DNA of 64,000 nt from Tolypeutes matacus (lineage: Eukaryota > Chordata > Mammalia > Cingulata > Chlamyphoridae): positions 5,164,131 through 5,228,130 of the forward strand of contig JAKSZT010054308.1 in the NCBI GenBank assembly GCA_026826555.1, read 5' to 3'. A program made the position numbers and the translations under genes. The notes under the pieces were generated by a model, which was given only the letters and a program-made list of their open reading frames with translations, was not told the origin of the DNA and searched no databases. Positions within the stretch are counted from its first letter, which is position 1. Every line of letters begins with the position of its first letter. Positions 44,051 to 56,501 of the stretch are shown piece after piece.

Positions 44051-46290
44051 CTTGAACTCTGACTGCAGCTCCTTGTTCAGCTTACTCAGTAACTGTTTCA
44101 CCAGAGTTGCTCTCAGTCCAGGGCTTTGAGGTTCAGTTCCTTCTAAGCCCCACACCAGCTTACTTAGAAATTCCAACACTTGGTTCAAATAGTTACAAGG
44201 AATTTAGTAAAAAGAATTTGTTTCAGGCCTGTTTGATTCTAAAAGGTCAGTTCCCAATTGGTGAAAGTCATTGGCCCAGGTTCTGGTGACTTGATGAAAG
44301 CATCTAGGTAGGGCTGGCTTCATGGACACGGGAGCTGTGCAGCTGGGAAAGGCCCTGAGCTTGGCTTAATGCTCTGTTGCTGCTGCTTTGAAATTCTTAA
44401 TACTTTTAATCTTTGAACTTGTGGTTTGTAAATAAAGTCTGCAAGGACAATGAAGCATGTGCGTGAGCAAAAGAGATACCTGTAATTTGTGTGCCCACTG
44501 TTCCTTGCTGCTTCCTATTTGCATAGGGCATTTGTGAGGCCTTGTGAAGACAGAATTTGGGTGATCCCACAGTGTGTGGGAGTTAAGCGAGACTCAAAGT
44601 AATAGAAGGAAAACGTGTTATGTCAGTGACTGAGAAAGTACGAGCACTGACAGCCCTGAGAAACCACATTTTGCTTTCGAACTAGACCTTGCTGCGAATG
44701 CAGAGAGAAGGCACGAACAGCCAAGGAACTTGGCTTGTGCTACTTCCCTGTATTAGCCAGCCACTTAGGATAAAAGTCATAACAAAGAAGGAAAGGGGAA
44801 GATAGGGCAACCTAGAGTTTCTTTTTCTTTCAGCCTAACTTACTGCCCAGCAAGCCAAGAACAGAAAGTGTGGGTAATATGTGCACATATTAAGAAGTGA
44901 AAAAACAAACAGTTGAGTTCGTTGTGCTTTTATTTTTTTTGGTTTACAGCATTTCCACTATTCTGGTAAGAACAAAATGTATATGGATGTGCAAGCTATG
45001 GAGTAAGAACCGTATAATTTTGGTGGTTCTACGTATGAATTAAAAGCTCTTATATTTGTATTTAAAACTGGCATTGTACAACATCAGATCAATGGTAAAA
45101 TTCATGGTAATAATGTCATATTTTAATTTTTTTTAACTTAAAGGGATATTAAATAGTAAATAACACCATGATAAGTTGAGAGAGAGAGGCTGTAGAAGAA
45201 GGGGGAAAGCTTTATATTTTAGTGCCCTTAATGACAACTTTTTTCCTGCTATTTGAAAAAGAGCCATTTTCATTTTGTACTGGGCCCTGCATCTATCTCT
45301 CCATGCACCTTTCTGCAGTTCCCCAGGCACTTCCTAGGGAGGGTTTTGGGTTCTTGAGTAAATGTTTTCTTAGGGAAGGAGAGCCCAATACAGATGAGCT
45401 GACTTCCTTTTGTCAAGAAAACCCTCTTTTTTTTTTTTTTTTAAACCAGAAAATATTAGTAGCCAACTGGTCGGAGGTGTTTCCATCCCCACCCCCTCAG
45501 TTTATGTAAATGTTTGAGGTATAATTTTTTTTAAGGCTCTGGGAAGTCCAAAGACCCACATATCTTTGCATAAACATAAATGGTATATTTATCTTGGGGT
45601 TCCTCTTTCTAGGTCTCTAGAACTGACATTAGGGTGGGGCTGTTTTTACATCTTATTTCAAGTTCACCTCCAATGTTAGGGGTTTTATTAAATATAACAA
45701 GCAAGAAACTGAATGGAGCTGAAGTGAATTGAAGGCTGACAGTGCTCAGAGCAGAGTCATTGAATATATGAGCTGCTGGGATCCTAGAGATTATCTAGGT
45801 AAACTTTCTAACTTGACTCGTGAGTAAAGGCAATGTCAAAAGTTCTCAAAATTTTTTTTGCAGGGGGAAAGGTTAGTCTACAAAGTGATTGGGGGAAAGA
45901 AACCCAATGTGTATCCCAGCATTTCAGGATGTTGTTTTGGGAGCAAATTTGGAAAATTAAATCTTGACCCATAAAATGCAAAATTGAGAGGGACTGGGTG
46001 AGACCGGAGTGTGGCCAAGGAGCTTTGAGCTCGCGCTTCCGTCTTTTGCAAGTTCTGCACCATGGTTCCCTGCGTTACTCAAGCCAACTCCCTGGGAGTC
46101 ATCTTAGACTCCCTCTTTCAACTTCAATCAATCAACTACTTTTATTGAGTTTCCTATAAAACAAATTTTGCACCGCTCCCCCTGCCCCCTCTCTGGCTCT
46201 GGCCCTGTTCGTCTGCATGATGACAGTGACAGCGTATAAGTACTCTTCCAGTCTCACCCACCTTCTGCTTATCTTTTCCTTGGCTGCCAG
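44051..46290. other. Intergenic, no feature recognised
   Basis: 2.2 kb of mixed composition. T-runs occur at 45427-45442 and near 45525. I found no exon, RNA gene or repeat that I could assign. Confidence 0.35.
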
Positions 46291-46299
46291 AAAGATCCA

Positions 46300-46460
46300 T
46301 CTAAGGGCAAATCTGACCATGTTTCTTGGTTAAAAACCTTCAGTGACTCCTTGCAGTTGCAGAACAAAGCTCCTTATCCATGGCACCAAGTCCTGCTAGG
46401 ATCTCACCTTTTCCTGATTATCTGACTTGATTTTCCAATAAAGAGAATTTTATTCTGCAA
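46300..46460 (-). repeat. L2-like fragment, antisense
   Basis: 'aaaaaccttcagtgactccttgcagttgcagaacaaagctccttatcca' fits antisense L2. Confidence 0.5.
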
Positions 46461-46639
46461 ATATACTAAACTGCTTGTAATTTTCTGAGCATATTTTGCT
46501 ACTTGATGCCTCTACATATTTTTCTATTTGTCTAAAGCCCCTCTCTTCAGTCCGTAGCCCTTCCTCTTCTGTGTCTTTTCCTTTCTCTTCTCCTCTTCCT
46601 TCCCCTCCTTCTACCCCTCTTCCTCCACCTCCTCCCTTC

Positions 46640-46870
46640 TCCTGCTCTTAGTCCTGATAGCTAACATTTATTGAATAATCACTATGTTCTAGGCACTGTT
46701 TCTAAGACTTCACACATTTAACCCCCATAACAACTGTATGAATTAGATTCTACTGCTATTCTCATTTTTCAGAGGTGAAAAATGAGTATCAGAGAGTTTG
46801 AGCAACTTAACTAAGGCCTAGATTTGAGCTCAGACCTTCCTGGTTCCACATGTCAAACAGTTTTATTAAT
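46640..46870 (+). repeat. MIR SINE fragment
   Basis: 'tagctaacatttattgaataatcactatgttctaggcactgtttctaag', then 'ttcagaggtgaaaaatgagtatcagagag'. A CT-rich simple tract (46535-46640) precedes it. Confidence 0.8.
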
Positions 46871-47499
46871 TACCATGTGCTGTCTCCTCCAGTAAAATTT
46901 CCCTTGGCTGAATGTTGTAGTGACTGGCTAGGATCTTACCAGATGTGTGTCCTCTGCTTCCTGGGCCACACCTGGACTGCCTTACCCTCCCCTTGCAGTT
47001 AGGCAAGGAAGCTGTGACTGCATTCTGGCTGATGCAGTGTGGGGGGAATGAACGCATGTCACTCTCAGGACTGGCCTCCAAAGCCTCTTGAGGGACCTTC
47101 CACACTCTCTCTTCTTTTACAGAGAACTTGGAAACCCTGACGATGGGGGCATCAGGAGATATAAGGAGCCTGGGTTACTGAATGACTGTGTGGAGCAGAG
47201 CTCTGCTCTTCACCCTGGGATCAAGTGATGATGCTTGGTTTTGGAAAGCCCCTGGGATTTCTGGAGTCATCTGTCACAGCAGTTAGTGTACTTCCCCTAA
47301 CACATGGGCTAAGTGTGTTTCTAACTTTACATTTCATTGAATAAGGAAATGATCTCATTATGTATCTATCTCTTCCCATACATTACTTTGGAAGGTTCTT
47401 AAAGAGAGACACTATTTCTGCTTGGTATACTGTGTTCAATAAATATTTGTTGACCTAAAAAAACATATCAGTTGGAAAATATTAAAAATTAACATTTTC

Positions 47500-48070
47500 A
47501 TGTGTTTACATGTAAAAGGCACATATTAGGAACTTAACTTAATTATTTCATATAACTGTCATAATTCACTAGTGTTACTTAAATGCTTACCCTGTTTTGA
47601 GATCTGTAAGGGGCACATGGGATACATTCAGTGAACAAAGAAGATAAAAGTTCTTATCCTCATGGAGCAATAATTATAGTTGGGAAACTCATATAATAAG
47701 AAAAAATTTTTTTTAGAATGTCAGGTAGTGAAAAGTGATTTGGAGAAAAATTAAGTAGCCTAAGGGGAAGAGGAGTTGATGGGGGCTGGGGGGGGGGCGA
47801 TGCTGCTATTTTCAACAGATGGTAACGGAAAGCCTCCTTTGAGCAGGCACTGAAGGTTGTGAGGGAGCAAGCAGTGGCTATCAGGGGGAAGAGCATTACT
47901 GGCAGGGGGACCAGCAAGAGCCAACACCTTGGGGTAGAAATGTTCTCACAACAGCAGTGCAAATTAGATACTAGCTTCATTTTGCTTAAAAGGAAATTGA
48001 ACCCAGAGAATTTAAGTAACTTTTAAAAATTAAGGTAAGGACTTATAGCCAGTAAGTGGCACATTCTGGA
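47500..48070 (+). repeat. L2-like fragment followed by a MIR-like end
   Basis: L2 order at 47590-47850 ('cattcagtgaacaaagaagataaaagttcttatcctcatggag'), then MIR-like 'ggaaattgaacccagagaatttaagtaac'. A G-run at about 47790-47799 sits inside. Confidence 0.55.
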
Positions 48071-48129
48071 CTTGAACTAAAATCTCTTGGATTTAAAAGC
48101 CCAACTGTGCAAAAAAAAAAAAAAAAAAT

Positions 48130-48702
48130 TCTTAAAGGACTATTGTGGCAGATACTGAAGGCTGGTTCTCTTAATACCCTCCAAGCTCTTTCTAGCATGA
48201 CTTCTTGTTCAATAGGGACTGGAAGGGTCAAGCCCACGTCTCCACATGCAGCCTCATTTCCACTAAATAGACTTCCTGCAAGACTCAGAAGGTGGGCTCA
48301 TATGTAATGAAGTCATGACTGCATGGCTCTTCTAAAAGCTGGGTGGTGGAGGTGGGTATTTTGATTCTTCTGAGCTGTAGAAAGGGAGGTTCTACTATCT
48401 GGGCAGTCTCTAATTTTGTAGTTTTGAGTGGCAGTGACAATAGCTTCTTGATTTGGGAGCTTCTCTAGTAGCAGCAGAGGCACTACTGATCTTGAGTCAG
48501 TGGAGATGACAGTGGCTGCTCTCTTGCCAGGCCAGTTGGGCAGTTTGCTTCTGGGAATTGTTCCTGGAGGCTCAGCCTAGAGTATTGCTCTCCAATCCTT
48601 CCAATGATTTTGTAGGGTCTCCAATACCCTGCATTAAATTCCTTTGTTCATAAGCCAGCTAGAGTGGATTCTGCTGTCTGCCACCAAACCCTGACTGATA
48701 CA
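48130..48702 (+). mobile_element. Older LTR (ERV-L/MLT2-like), partial
   Basis: The right end is clear: 'tcctttgttcataagccagctagagtggattctgctgtctgccaccaaaccctgactgatacag', ending near 48702, a typical end for this LTR class. The left limit is a guess. Retroviral internal-like sequence follows and is interrupted by the RPL10 copy and by the provirus at 49960. Confidence 0.5.
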
Positions 48703-48892
48703 GTAATTGGCATAAAAAGTGGAGTAGCCATGACTCTATTTGGTGATTCAAGCCAGGCTTCGAGTTTGTTATCAGTTATACAGATATGTCCTTCCTATCT
48801 ATTTGGGTCCCACAATCCAAAAGTCCTTGTCTGCCATCCTATTCTGATTACCTCTCTGACCTCGCTTCCTAATATAGCAGCCTACCTTCCTT

Positions 48893-49663
<771 letters not shown>

Positions 49664-49959
49664 CAGCCTACCTTCCTTATTCCCTACTGCTCTGAGACTC
49701 CATCATACTTATTGTAATCAGGAAATCCATTTCAGAGGCAGCATCTACACCTTTGTCCCTGGCCTGCTTCTCTGATGTTTTTCAGAGATGCTGGCACTTT
49801 TTATCACTAATGTATTTTGCAATGCTGTGGGGAAAGGAATGCCCTCAGGGCTGTCTTGGGTGACAAAGTTAGGATGTATGTGAGTGGATCATATAGGATA
49901 AATCCACTTCAACATTCTTATCTCTATAAATCCTTGAATTTCTTCTATATTATACCAAG

Positions 49960-50413
49960 CATAATGGTTAGGTTTATGTGTCAACTCAGCCAGGTAATGG
50001 TGCCCAGCTATTTTGTCAAGCAAGCACTGGGCTAAATACCCTACAAGGGTATTTCATGGACTTGAGTTGATTGCATAAATTGCATAGATGGCATAGATGG
50101 CTGATTGTATCTACAATCAACTAAGGAGATTGCCATCAGCAATGAGTGACATTTCATCCAATCAGTTGAAGGCTGTAAAAGGGGAAGTGATTTCAGCATT
50201 CAGAGAGAGAGAATTCTCATTTCTACTTCAGACAGATGGCATCTCCTGGGAACTCATCAAGGACCTTCATCAGAGCCCCTGGTTTGCAGCCTGCCCTATG
50301 GAATTTGGACTTGCGCATCCCCACAGTTTTGTGAGACAATTTTATAAAATCTCATACTATTTACAGATTATCTCCTGTCAATTCTGTTTCCCTAGAGAAC
50401 CCTGACTAATACA
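49960..50413 (+). repeat. 5' LTR of the ERV-L provirus
   Basis: 454 bp, beginning 'cataatggttaggtttatg' (the first base pair has decayed from the TG seen in the 3' copy) and ending 'ctgactaataca'. It aligns with the 3' LTR throughout, with one block of about ten to twenty extra bases near 50080. Confidence 0.9.
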
Positions 50414-52300
50414 GCTTAGTACTGGGAGTAGTTGTTGAGAAACAGAATTTTAAAAATGGGATTTCTGCATTGGTTCTGGGATTTTTGCAATTGGCTTTCT
50501 ACTCTAATTAGATTCAAGGGCACTGATAACTCTTTCCAATAATCAAGAGGCCACTGACAGTCCATGGTGTGAGTTGGCAATAGAGACATACAAAATATCA
50601 CCACCAGATACAACTACTTCCTTGCTTATAAGAGGCAAGGTTTTAGGTGGGAGTGTTTTTAACACCTTAACAGAATTTTGTGAAGTTAAAAGCTACAATG
50701 ATGTTGGCTGACTGTTCCTAAATAAATGTGCTGGATACAATCACAAAAGAAAGGGATGAGCTGAAGGCTTCAAATTTGCAACTTAAGCACTGCATGAATG
50801 ATGTGAAAATTTCTATGTGTGCTCTGAAAGAAAATCTTGTTTTGTACAGCCGCAGACTTGAGATCTCTGAAAACCAGACTCAGAGTCTCATTGTATGAGT
50901 AGAGAGTTGCAACAGAAACTAAAATCTCAACTTTGCAGGATGTCTGTTGTTAAAGTGAGGGCATTGATTGGAAAGGAGTGGAACCCTAAGGATTGGAATG
51001 GAGACATATGGGATGAGATGATATCAGTGGGGGCATTGAAACCCTAAATTCTGCTGAGACTTTGACAGATAAACCTATATTGGCCTACCCCAAGGAGTCT
51101 ATACCTCCTCCCCGTCCTGAGGTGGGTACCACCCAACCTCAAGCCTGCACTGCCCAATCTCCAGCCTGCCCCAAGGAGTGTCCACCTCCCCCATGCCCTG
51201 AAGAAAACATCACCCACCTTCCTCCCTGTCTTGAGTAGACTGCCATCTAACCTCCACCTGAAGAGATTAATCCTGTCTCATCAGATGAAATTATAAGGGA
51301 ATTCCCTGAGATAATTAGCTTGCAAAACATTTATAATTCTCCTTACACATCCCCATTGCCCCTCTTCTCTTCCAGATCTATAACTTGACTAAAACCACAA
51401 GCCCCTAAAAATACAGTACAAAATGTGACCCATGAGGAAGTATGCTATACTCTAAAAGAACTGCATGAGTTTTCTAATTTATAGAGAAAGAAATCAGGGG
51501 AATATGTGTTTGAATGGATATTAAAGATATGGGATAATGATGGAAGGATTATAAAGTTGGATCAGGCTGAATTTGTTGTTATGGGCCCACTAAAGCAGAG
51601 ATTCTGGATTCAATGCTGTAGCTTGAGAGGTTAGAAAGGGCTCTGTTTGTTTGGGTGGCTAGCTGAAACATAGACCAAAAGATGTCTGGTTTATCCTGGT
51701 ATACTGTAAAATGAGGGGATCCAAAGGCTTAGAGATATTGGAATGCTAGAATGCTAGAATGGATTCACCATTTAAGACTTGTCCACCTATCCCATGAATG
51801 TCCAGAGGACATACCTTTAACCAGGACTGTGAAGAATAAATTTGTGAGACTAGCATCCCTGAAGAGCTCTGTGGTTGCTTTTCTCTGTAGGTCTGATATT
51901 ACTGTGGGAACTGCTGTCATGGAACTAGAATCCTTAAACACCATGGGGATGACTGGATCCTGGGCTGGCAGAAGAGAAGTAGCAGCACTTAATCGCCAAA
52001 GACAAAGGGGGCATGGCTACCACAATGAAAGGCAGACTCAAAGCAGCAATCAAAAGAGTCTGAGTTGTATAGACCTATGGTGTTGGCTAATAGATCATGA
52101 AGTACCTAGAAATAAAATAGATGGGCAGTCTACTAAATTCCTACATAATCTGTATAAGCAGAAGAGTTCTAGGTTGTGTGAACAAAACCCTAACTTGAAT
52201 TACAGAAGCAAAGAGTCATGGCCCCTTAATCAATTCCAAGGCTTGAGATAGATTATAGACCCAGAGACCCTTAAATGAGATGAAGGCCAGGTCGCCTTGG
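50414..52300 (+). pseudogene. ERV-L gag remnant and leader
   Basis: Region between the 5' LTR and protease. The primer-binding site should lie at about 50414-50432, but I cannot assign its tRNA with confidence. The 166-codon frame at 51751-52251 is the clearest gag-derived piece; upstream the gag frame is broken. Gag would form the virus-like particle. Identified by position and by continuity with the pol region more than by motifs. Confidence 0.6.
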
Positions 52301-52376
52301 GGAAGGATACTGTTACACCGTCAAAATTCTGTACTGTTAAGCTTCCCCCCAGCTTTCCCCAAAAGACCTATGGCCT

Positions 52377-52756
52377 TTTACCAGGGTAACTGTGCACTGG
52401 GGAAAAGGAAATGATCAGATATTTCAGGGATTATTAAACACTGGCTCAGAAGTGACACTAATTCCAGGAGATCCAAAATGTCACTGTGGTCCACCCATCA
52501 CAGTAGGGGCTTATGGAGGTCAGGTGATGGAGTTTTAGCTTGGTCCTTCTCACAGTAGGTTCAGTGGGTCCCCAGACCCATTCTGTGGTTATTTTCCCAG
52601 TACCAGAATGCATAATAGGAATAGATATATTCAGAAACTGGCAGAATCCCCACATTGGATCCCTGACGTGTGGAGTGAGGGCTATTATGGTAGGACAGGC
52701 CAAGGGGAAGCCATTAGAACTGCTCCTACCTAGTAAAATAGTAAATCAAAAGCAAT
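52377..52756 (+). pseudogene. ERV-L protease remnant
   Basis: Retroviral aspartic protease region. The active-site triad is visible at 52437-52448, but its first residue reads asparagine, so the catalytic aspartate is lost. A later stretch at 52615-52650 ('GIDIFRNW') fits the C-terminal part of the fold. Frames are interrupted. Confidence 0.7.
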
Positions 52757-52789
52757 AGCAGATTCCTGGAGAGACTGCAGAAATTAGTG

Positions 52790-53500
52790 CCGCCATCAAG
52801 GATCTGAAGAATGCAAGAGTGGTGATTCCCACCACATCCCCATTCAACTCTCCTATTTGACCTGCGTGGGAAACAAATGGATCTTAATCAAGTGGTGACT
52901 CCAGTTGCAGCTGCTGTTCCAGATGTGATATCATTGCTTGAACAAATTAACACATATTCCGGTTCCTGGTATGCAGCTATTGATATGGTAAATGCTTTTT
53001 TCTCAATTGTCACAAGTAAAGACCACCAGAAACAATTTGCTTTCAGCTGGCAAGGCCAGCAATATACCTTCACTGTCCTTCCTCAGGGGTATATCAACTC
53101 TCCAACCCTATGTCATAATGTTGTCTGCAGGGACCTTGATTATCTCTCCCTCCCACAAGACATTACACTGTTCCATTATATTGGTGATATCATGAGATTG
53201 GACCTAGTAAGCAAGAAGTAGCAATTACTCTAGATGTATTGGTAAGTCATTTGCATGAGATAGTATGGGAGATAAATCCAACAAAATTACAGGGGCCTTC
53301 TACCCTGGTGAAATTTCTAGGTATCCAGTGGTATGGGTCATGTCAAGATATCCCTTCTAAAGTGAAGGATAAGCTGTTGCATCTGGCCCCTCCTACAACC
53401 AAAAAAGAGGCACAGCACTTAGTTGGTCTCTTTGGATTATTCCTCATTTGGTTGTGCTACTCTGGCGCATTTACCAAATGACCAGAAAAGCTGCTAGTTT
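52790..53500 (+). pseudogene. ERV-L reverse transcriptase remnant
   Basis: Fingers/palm segments read at 52877-53221, with 'LPQGY.NSP' at about 53080-53105; a thumb-like segment follows at 53239-53481. The catalytic box at about 53177-53191 reads Y-I-G-D, so one of the paired aspartates is gone. A stop separates the two pieces. Confidence 0.85.
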
Positions 53501-53539
53501 TGAGTGGAGACTGGTATAAGACGAGGCTCTGTGATAGAT

Positions 53540-54480
53540 CCAGGCTGCCGTGCAAGCTGCACTACCACTTGGGCCATATGACCCAGCAGAACCAGTGGTG
53601 CTGGAAGTATCAGTGGCAAATAGGGATGCCATCTGGAGCCTTCAGCAGGCTCCTATAGGAGAATCACAATGCAGACCCTTAGGATTTTGGGGCAAAATCC
53701 TACCATCCTCTGCAGATAACTATTCTCCTTTTGAGAAAAAGCTTTTGGCCTGCTACTGGGCCTTAGTAGAGACTGAATGCTTAACCATAGGTCACCAAGT
53801 TATCATGGGACTGAGTTGCCAATCATGAGCTGGGTATTGTCTGACCTACTTTATGGTTTATAAAGTTGGGTGTGCACAGCAGCACTTCATCATAAAATGG
53901 AAGTGTTATATATGAGATAGGGCTTGAGCAGGTCCTGAAGGCACAAGTTAGTTACATGAGGAAGTGGCCCAAATACCCATTGCCCTGACTCCTATCATAT
54001 TAGTCCCCGCCCATAGCGATGGTCTTTTGGGGAGTTCCTTACAATCAGTTGACTGAGGAAGAGAAAACTTGGGCCTGGTTTACAGATGGTTCTGCACAAT
54101 ATGCAGGTACTACCCAAAAGTGAACAGCTGCAGCACTGCACCACCTTTCTGGGATGTTCCTAAAAGACAGTGGTTAGGGGAAATCTTCCTAGTGGGAAGA
54201 ACTTTGAGCAGTGCACCTGGTTGTTCATTTTGCTTGGAAGGAGGAATGGCTGGAGGTGGGTTTGTATACTGATTTATGAGCTGTTCCAACAGTTTGGTTG
54301 AAGGGTCAGGGACTCGGAAGGAATGTGATTGGAAAACTGGTGACAAAGAAGTCTGGGGAAAAAGTATGTAGATAGACCTTTCTGAGGGTGCAAAAAAACA
54401 TGAAAATACTTGTATCCCATGTGAATGCTCACCAGAGGGTAACTTCAGCAGGGAATGATTTTAATAGTCAAGTGGATAAG
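53540..54480 (+). pseudogene. ERV-L connection and RNase H remnant
   Basis: 53550-53828 carries the connection region ('PLGFWGK', 'FEKKLLACYWAL'). RNase H begins at about 54074 with 'FTDGSA', the first catalytic-aspartate motif, and continues in broken frames to about 54470 ('SHVNAHQ'). Confidence 0.75.
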
Positions 54481-55050
54481 GTGATCTGCTCTTGGCTAGC
54501 ACTCAGCCTCTTTCCCCAGCCACTCCTGTCATTGCCCAATGGGCTCATGAACAAAGTGGCTGTGGTGGTAGGGAGGGAGGTTATGCATGGGCTCAGCAAC
54601 ATGGACTTCCCCTCACCAAGGCTGGCTTGGCTACAGCCACTGCTGTCACTGCCAGCAGCAGAAACCCACACTCAGCCCCAGATACGGCACCATTCCCCAG
54701 GGTGATCAGCCTGCTACCCAATGCTTATGTTGGAGCATTTTCATCAATGGAAAGGGCAGCGATTTGTTCTAACTGGAAAAGACACATACTCCAGTTTTGG
54801 GTTTGCCTTCCCTCCACACAAGGCTTCTTCCAAAACTACCATCTGTGGAATTACTGAATGTCTTATCCACTGCCATGGTATTCCATATAGCATCGCTTCT
54901 GATCAAGGAACCCACTTCACAGCAAATGATGTGCAGGAATGGGCACATACTCATGGAATTCACTGTTCTTACCATGCTCCCCATCATACTGAAGTGGCTG
55001 GATTGATAGAATGGTGGAATGGCCTTTTGAAGACTCAATTACGGCACTAA
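54480..55050 (+). pseudogene. ERV-L integrase remnant
   Basis: The catalytic core is readable at 54721-55050 in one frame, with 'SDQGTHF' and 'HTEVAGLIEWWNG' visible. The zinc-binding N-terminal part upstream (54480-54720) is frame-shifted. Confidence 0.85.
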
Positions 55051-55054
55051 CTAG

Positions 55055-55700
55055 GTGGCAATACTTTGCACGGCTGGGACAATGTTCTCCAGGAGGCTAT
55101 ATATGCTCAAAAATCAGCATCTACTCTATAGTGCTGTTTCTCCCATAGCCAAGATTCACAGATCCAGGAATCAAGGGGTGGAAATGGGAGTGGCACCACA
55201 CACTATTATCCCTTGTGATCCACTAGGAAAAAATTTTCTTCCTGTCCCTGTAAACTTAAGCTCTGCTGGTCTACAGGTCTTAGTTCCAAAAGGAAGAGTG
55301 CTTCCACCAGGGAACAAGTTAAGACTGCCACCTGGCCAGTTTGAGCCTCTCATGCCTCTGAATCAAAAGGCAAAGAGAATTACTGTACAGGCTGGGGTGG
55401 TTGATTCTGACTATCAAGGGTAAACAGGACTGTACCTATGCAATGGAAGTAAAGTAGAGTTTATCTGGAATACAGGGGGTCCCCTTGGGTGTCTCAGTTC
55501 TATCAAGCCCTGTGATTAAAGTTAACGGAAAATTGCAACAACCCAATCCAGGCAGGAATAGCAATGGCCCAGAATCTTCATGGATGAAAGTTTGTGTCAC
55601 CTCACCAGGCAAAGAACCGTGGCCAACTGAGGTGCTTGCTGAGGGGAAAGAGAACATGGAATGGGTAGTGGAAGAAGGTAGTGATAAACATGAACCTTGA
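55055..55700 (+). pseudogene. ERV-L dUTPase-like remnant and C-terminal tail
   Basis: The frame at 55055-55423 ends with 'VDSDYQG', which fits a dUTPase motif; a stop cuts it there. The tail continues in another frame at 55485-55700. dUTPase after integrase is a feature of the ERV-L class; the enzyme removes dUTP to limit uracil incorporation. This copy is broken. Confidence 0.75.
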
Positions 55701-56052
55701 TCACGTGAGCAGTTACAGAATCAAGGGCTGTAATGGTCATGAATATTTCTTTCTTGTTTTGTTATGAGTATGTTTGTATATGTACATAAAACAAATCTGT
55801 TTTCTTCCCTAACCTTTCCTCTTATGACATAAGTTCTATTAGTTTCATGTTGTAGTATTTAAGGATATCAAGTTTAAGAGTGAATATTACCCAAGGACTT
55901 ACATACTATTTTGGAGGGATTTAGTGTATTTCTGGTTGTACATAGGACATTTGAATATTGTTAGACAGAAATATATATATGTTGTTGTTTTTATTTAGAG
56001 ACTAGGTATGTTCTAAGGTGATGTGTATGGCTGCCAAGTTGACAAGGGGGAC

Positions 56053-56496
56053 TGTGATGGTTGGGATAGTGTATCAATTTGGCCAGGTAATGGTGCCCAG
56101 TTGTTTCGTCAAGCAAGCACCAGGCTAATTGTAATACAAGGGCATTTCATGGAATTTAATCAGCAGTGAGTTGATTGCACAGATGGCTAGTTACATCTAC
56201 AATCAACTAAGGAGATTGCCATCAGCAATGAGTGACATCTCATCCAATCAGTTGAAAGCCTTAAAAGGAGAAGTGATTTCAGCTTACAGAGAGAGAATTC
56301 CCATCTCTACTTCAGACAGACAGCATCTCCTGGGAACTCATCAAGGACCTTCATTGGAACCTCTGGTTTGCAGCTTGCCTTATGGAATTTGGACTTGTGC
56401 ATCCCCAGAGTTGCATGAGACAATTTTATAAAATCTCATACTATTTGCAGATATCTCCTGTCTTTTCTGTTTCCCTAGAAAACTCTGACTAATACA
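56053..56496 (+). repeat. 3' LTR of the ERV-L provirus
   Basis: 444 bp, starting TGTGATGG right after a purine-rich tract (ACAAGGGGG, 56042-56050) and ending 'ctgactaataca'. TG...CA ends are kept. Confidence 0.92.
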
Positions 56497-56501
56497 CCAA
56501 G

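Larger units (their letters stand above)
49955..56501 (+). mobile_element. ERV-L provirus, complete in layout, decayed (with 5-bp duplications)
   Basis: An endogenous retrovirus of the ERV-L class: two LTRs, gag, protease, reverse transcriptase, RNase H, integrase and a dUTPase after integrase, and no env, as is usual for this class. The body (49960-56496) is flanked by CCAAG at 49955-49959 and 56497-56501; a 5-bp duplication also fits ERV-L. Frames are broken by many stops and shifts, and the LTRs differ at many sites, so the insertion is old and non-functional. It landed in an older LTR element whose fragments lie on both sides. Confidence 0.92.

Noticed and set aside
50414..55700. A live retroviral coding region
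   Set aside because: Multiple stops and frameshifts in every domain and altered catalytic residues.
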